Source: Sthenelais limicola (lineage: Eukaryota; Annelida; Polychaeta; Phyllodocida; Sigalionidae). Taken from it: a stretch of DNA of 64,000 nt. Positions 62,983-64,000 of this stretch are shown here, in pieces. Position 1 is the first letter of the stretch. Each line of letters starts with the position of its first letter. Both the position numbers and the translations under genes were made by a program. The stretch is from NCBI GenBank assembly GCA_942159475.1, contig OW804094.1:56354966-56418965 (forward strand), read 5' to 3'. The notes beneath the pieces were generated by a model that saw nothing but the letters and a program-made list of their open reading frames with translations, had not been told where the DNA came from and made no database searches.

Positions 62983-64000
62983 TTACTCTGCTGATATCTC
63001 TGAGGGTTTGTACACTAGGGCTTGAGTGAAGTTATATATAAGACTATTCATAGGTGGTTCTGGATCCTCTACCTCCACGTTTACCACACAGTTTTCCTTG
63101 TTTTCTGAGTTGTTTTGTGGGATAGTAATTGGCCGAGAAAAGTTTGATATCATGATGAGACGTTTTGGCACTGTCTCGTCAAGTAACATGTTCTTCATGG
63201 AGAAGTGCGCTTTCCTTGGTACTCTCACATTAGTTGGCAAATAGAAATCATGTTCTTTTTCGTTTATCATCAACTTCAGTGGTCCAGACCATTCTATGCT
63301 AACTTTGGAATGCAAGCAGGATGAGAGTTCAATATTTGCGATATGTGGAGCTGATATTGGTGAAATAACATCTATTTCATGAGGTATTTCCAGTAATGGC
63401 ATCGAGTAATGAGGGTTTCCGTACATTTTAAGAGTTATGTGTGGAGTTGTCCTTGTCTTTCTTGAAATTAGGCCAATCCTTTTTGCAAAGCATTGTTTAC
63501 ATTTCTTTATGATCTTGACAGCTATATATATAAATATGACGATCATAAATGCTGCCAGTAAATTTTTGGTGTCTTTATGCGACATTATTTGGTCTATAAT
63601 TTGCGGAGCTTGGGTTGGGATGGGTTTCTGAATGTATGAGGAGTTATGCTGTCTTGAGATGATATCCTCTACTTCAGATAAGAATTTATATCCTGTTGCT
63701 GCTCTGCTAAATGCGATGATTGGTGCAGCCCTGTGTGTGCGAAATAAGGCGAATAAGGCGAGCAAGGTCGCTACACAGGAGAATATTGGAGATAAATAAT
63801 CCCAAGCTGGATTGTTAAAGAGTGTTGAAATCCAAGATTTCTCTTCTGTTTTTGCCTGTATGTGTGGGATAGGTAGCTCAGTTGCGTTCTTCAATAAGGC
63901 ATTAGCAAATGGTAATAAATCCACTCTTGTCGACTCGTCCATTAGTGGTTTATGGATGAGATTTGATAAGAATCTAGTAATATTAGGCGGGGAAAACTGA
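62983..64000 (-). CDS. Partial retroelement ORF, env-like or accessory membrane protein
   Basis: The frame is open from the window edge to a stop at 62983, so the N-terminus is missing; the Met at 63942 is internal or only a possible start, since the frame continues upstream of it. Counting from that Met, hydrophobic stretches lie at about 50-68 (YLSPIFSCVATLLALFALF) and 128-145 (LAAFMIVIFIYIAVKII), the second followed by a basic Lys/Arg cluster. The remainder, about 170 residues, is a soluble-looking, beta-rich region with no domain I recognise. Position decides the call: it is the last ORF before a polypurine tract and LTR on the same strand, where env-like third ORFs of Ty3/Gypsy elements sit. 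No fusion peptide or cleavage site could be judged, and homology to any known envelope is unproven. The frame is intact, suggesting a fairly recent insertion. Confidence 0.6.
   Translation of the reverse strand, partial: QFSPPNITRFLSNLIHKPLMDESTRVDLLPFANALLKNATELPIPHIQAKTEEKSWISTLFNNPAWDYLSPIFSCVATLLALFALFRTHRAAPIIAFSRAATGYKFLSEVEDIISRQHNSSYIQKPIPTQAPQIIDQIMSHKDTKNLLAAFMIVIFIYIAVKIIKKCKQCFAKRIGLISRKTRTTPHITLKMYGNPHYSMPLLEIPHEIDVISPISAPHIANIELSSCLHSKVSIEWSGPLKLMINEKEHDFYLPTNVRVPRKAHFSMKNMLLDETVPKRLIMISNFSRPITIPQNNSENKENCVVNVEVEDPEPPMNSLIYNFTQALVYKPSEISAE

Overview
This window is animal (metazoan) nuclear DNA. It is AT-rich, mostly non-coding, full of microsatellites and transposable-element pieces, and its one clear host gene is split by a 13.7-kb intron with canonical splice sites. 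The gene is a DM-domain transcription factor carrying both a DM zinc module and a DMA domain. The DM sequence (SWLKGHKR... FKDCTC, then [14 protein letters not shown]) is most like the DMRT3 / dmrt93B branch. That fits a bilaterian invertebrate; a lophotrochozoan such as a mollusc or brachiopod is my guess, not something the sequence proves.

Layout. About 1-20600 is intergenic DNA with no supportable gene. It holds scattered microsatellites, a TTCCTT/AAGGAA-rich block (4320-5060) and two CpG- or GC-dense patches (about 16950-17280 and 19390-20260). The DMRT gene runs on the minus strand: probable 3' UTR about 20610-21452, exon 2 21453-22465 (DMA domain, Q/H tract, C-terminus), intron 22466-36182, exon 1 36183-36738 (DM domain), then a probable promoter with three ATTGG (CCAAT on the minus strand) boxes at 37081-37139. 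A GC-rich intronic patch at about 23200-23720 holds a POU octamer and a G-quadruplex-type tract. From 37300 to 49580 there is again no gene, only repeats, including an ACCTAGGT-based array at 40928-41177.

The last 14 kb are dominated by mobile DNA. Two related DNA elements of about 2 kb with TA target duplications (49587-51635 and 55806-57785) lie in opposite orientation. They share ends and about 0.9 kb of body but have different middle segments; one middle carries a TATA box and a truncated THAP-type zinc-finger exon. Between them are a 23-bp minisatellite, a G-rich minisatellite and two foldback sequences. Next come two pairs of diverged direct repeats (58640-59850), a symmetric hairpin/inverted-repeat structure (59969-61171), and the 3' end of a minus-strand LTR retroelement. 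That last element has a 3' LTR at about 61538-62159, a polypurine tract, and an env-like or accessory ORF with two membrane segments that runs off the window edge.

The DMRT gene is the functional centre of the window. The mobile elements show no sign of being part of it. No CRISPR array, operon or bacterial-type system is present, and I see no complete novel system. The most unusual structures are the paired elements with exchanged middles and the hairpin-bounded composite at 59969-61171.
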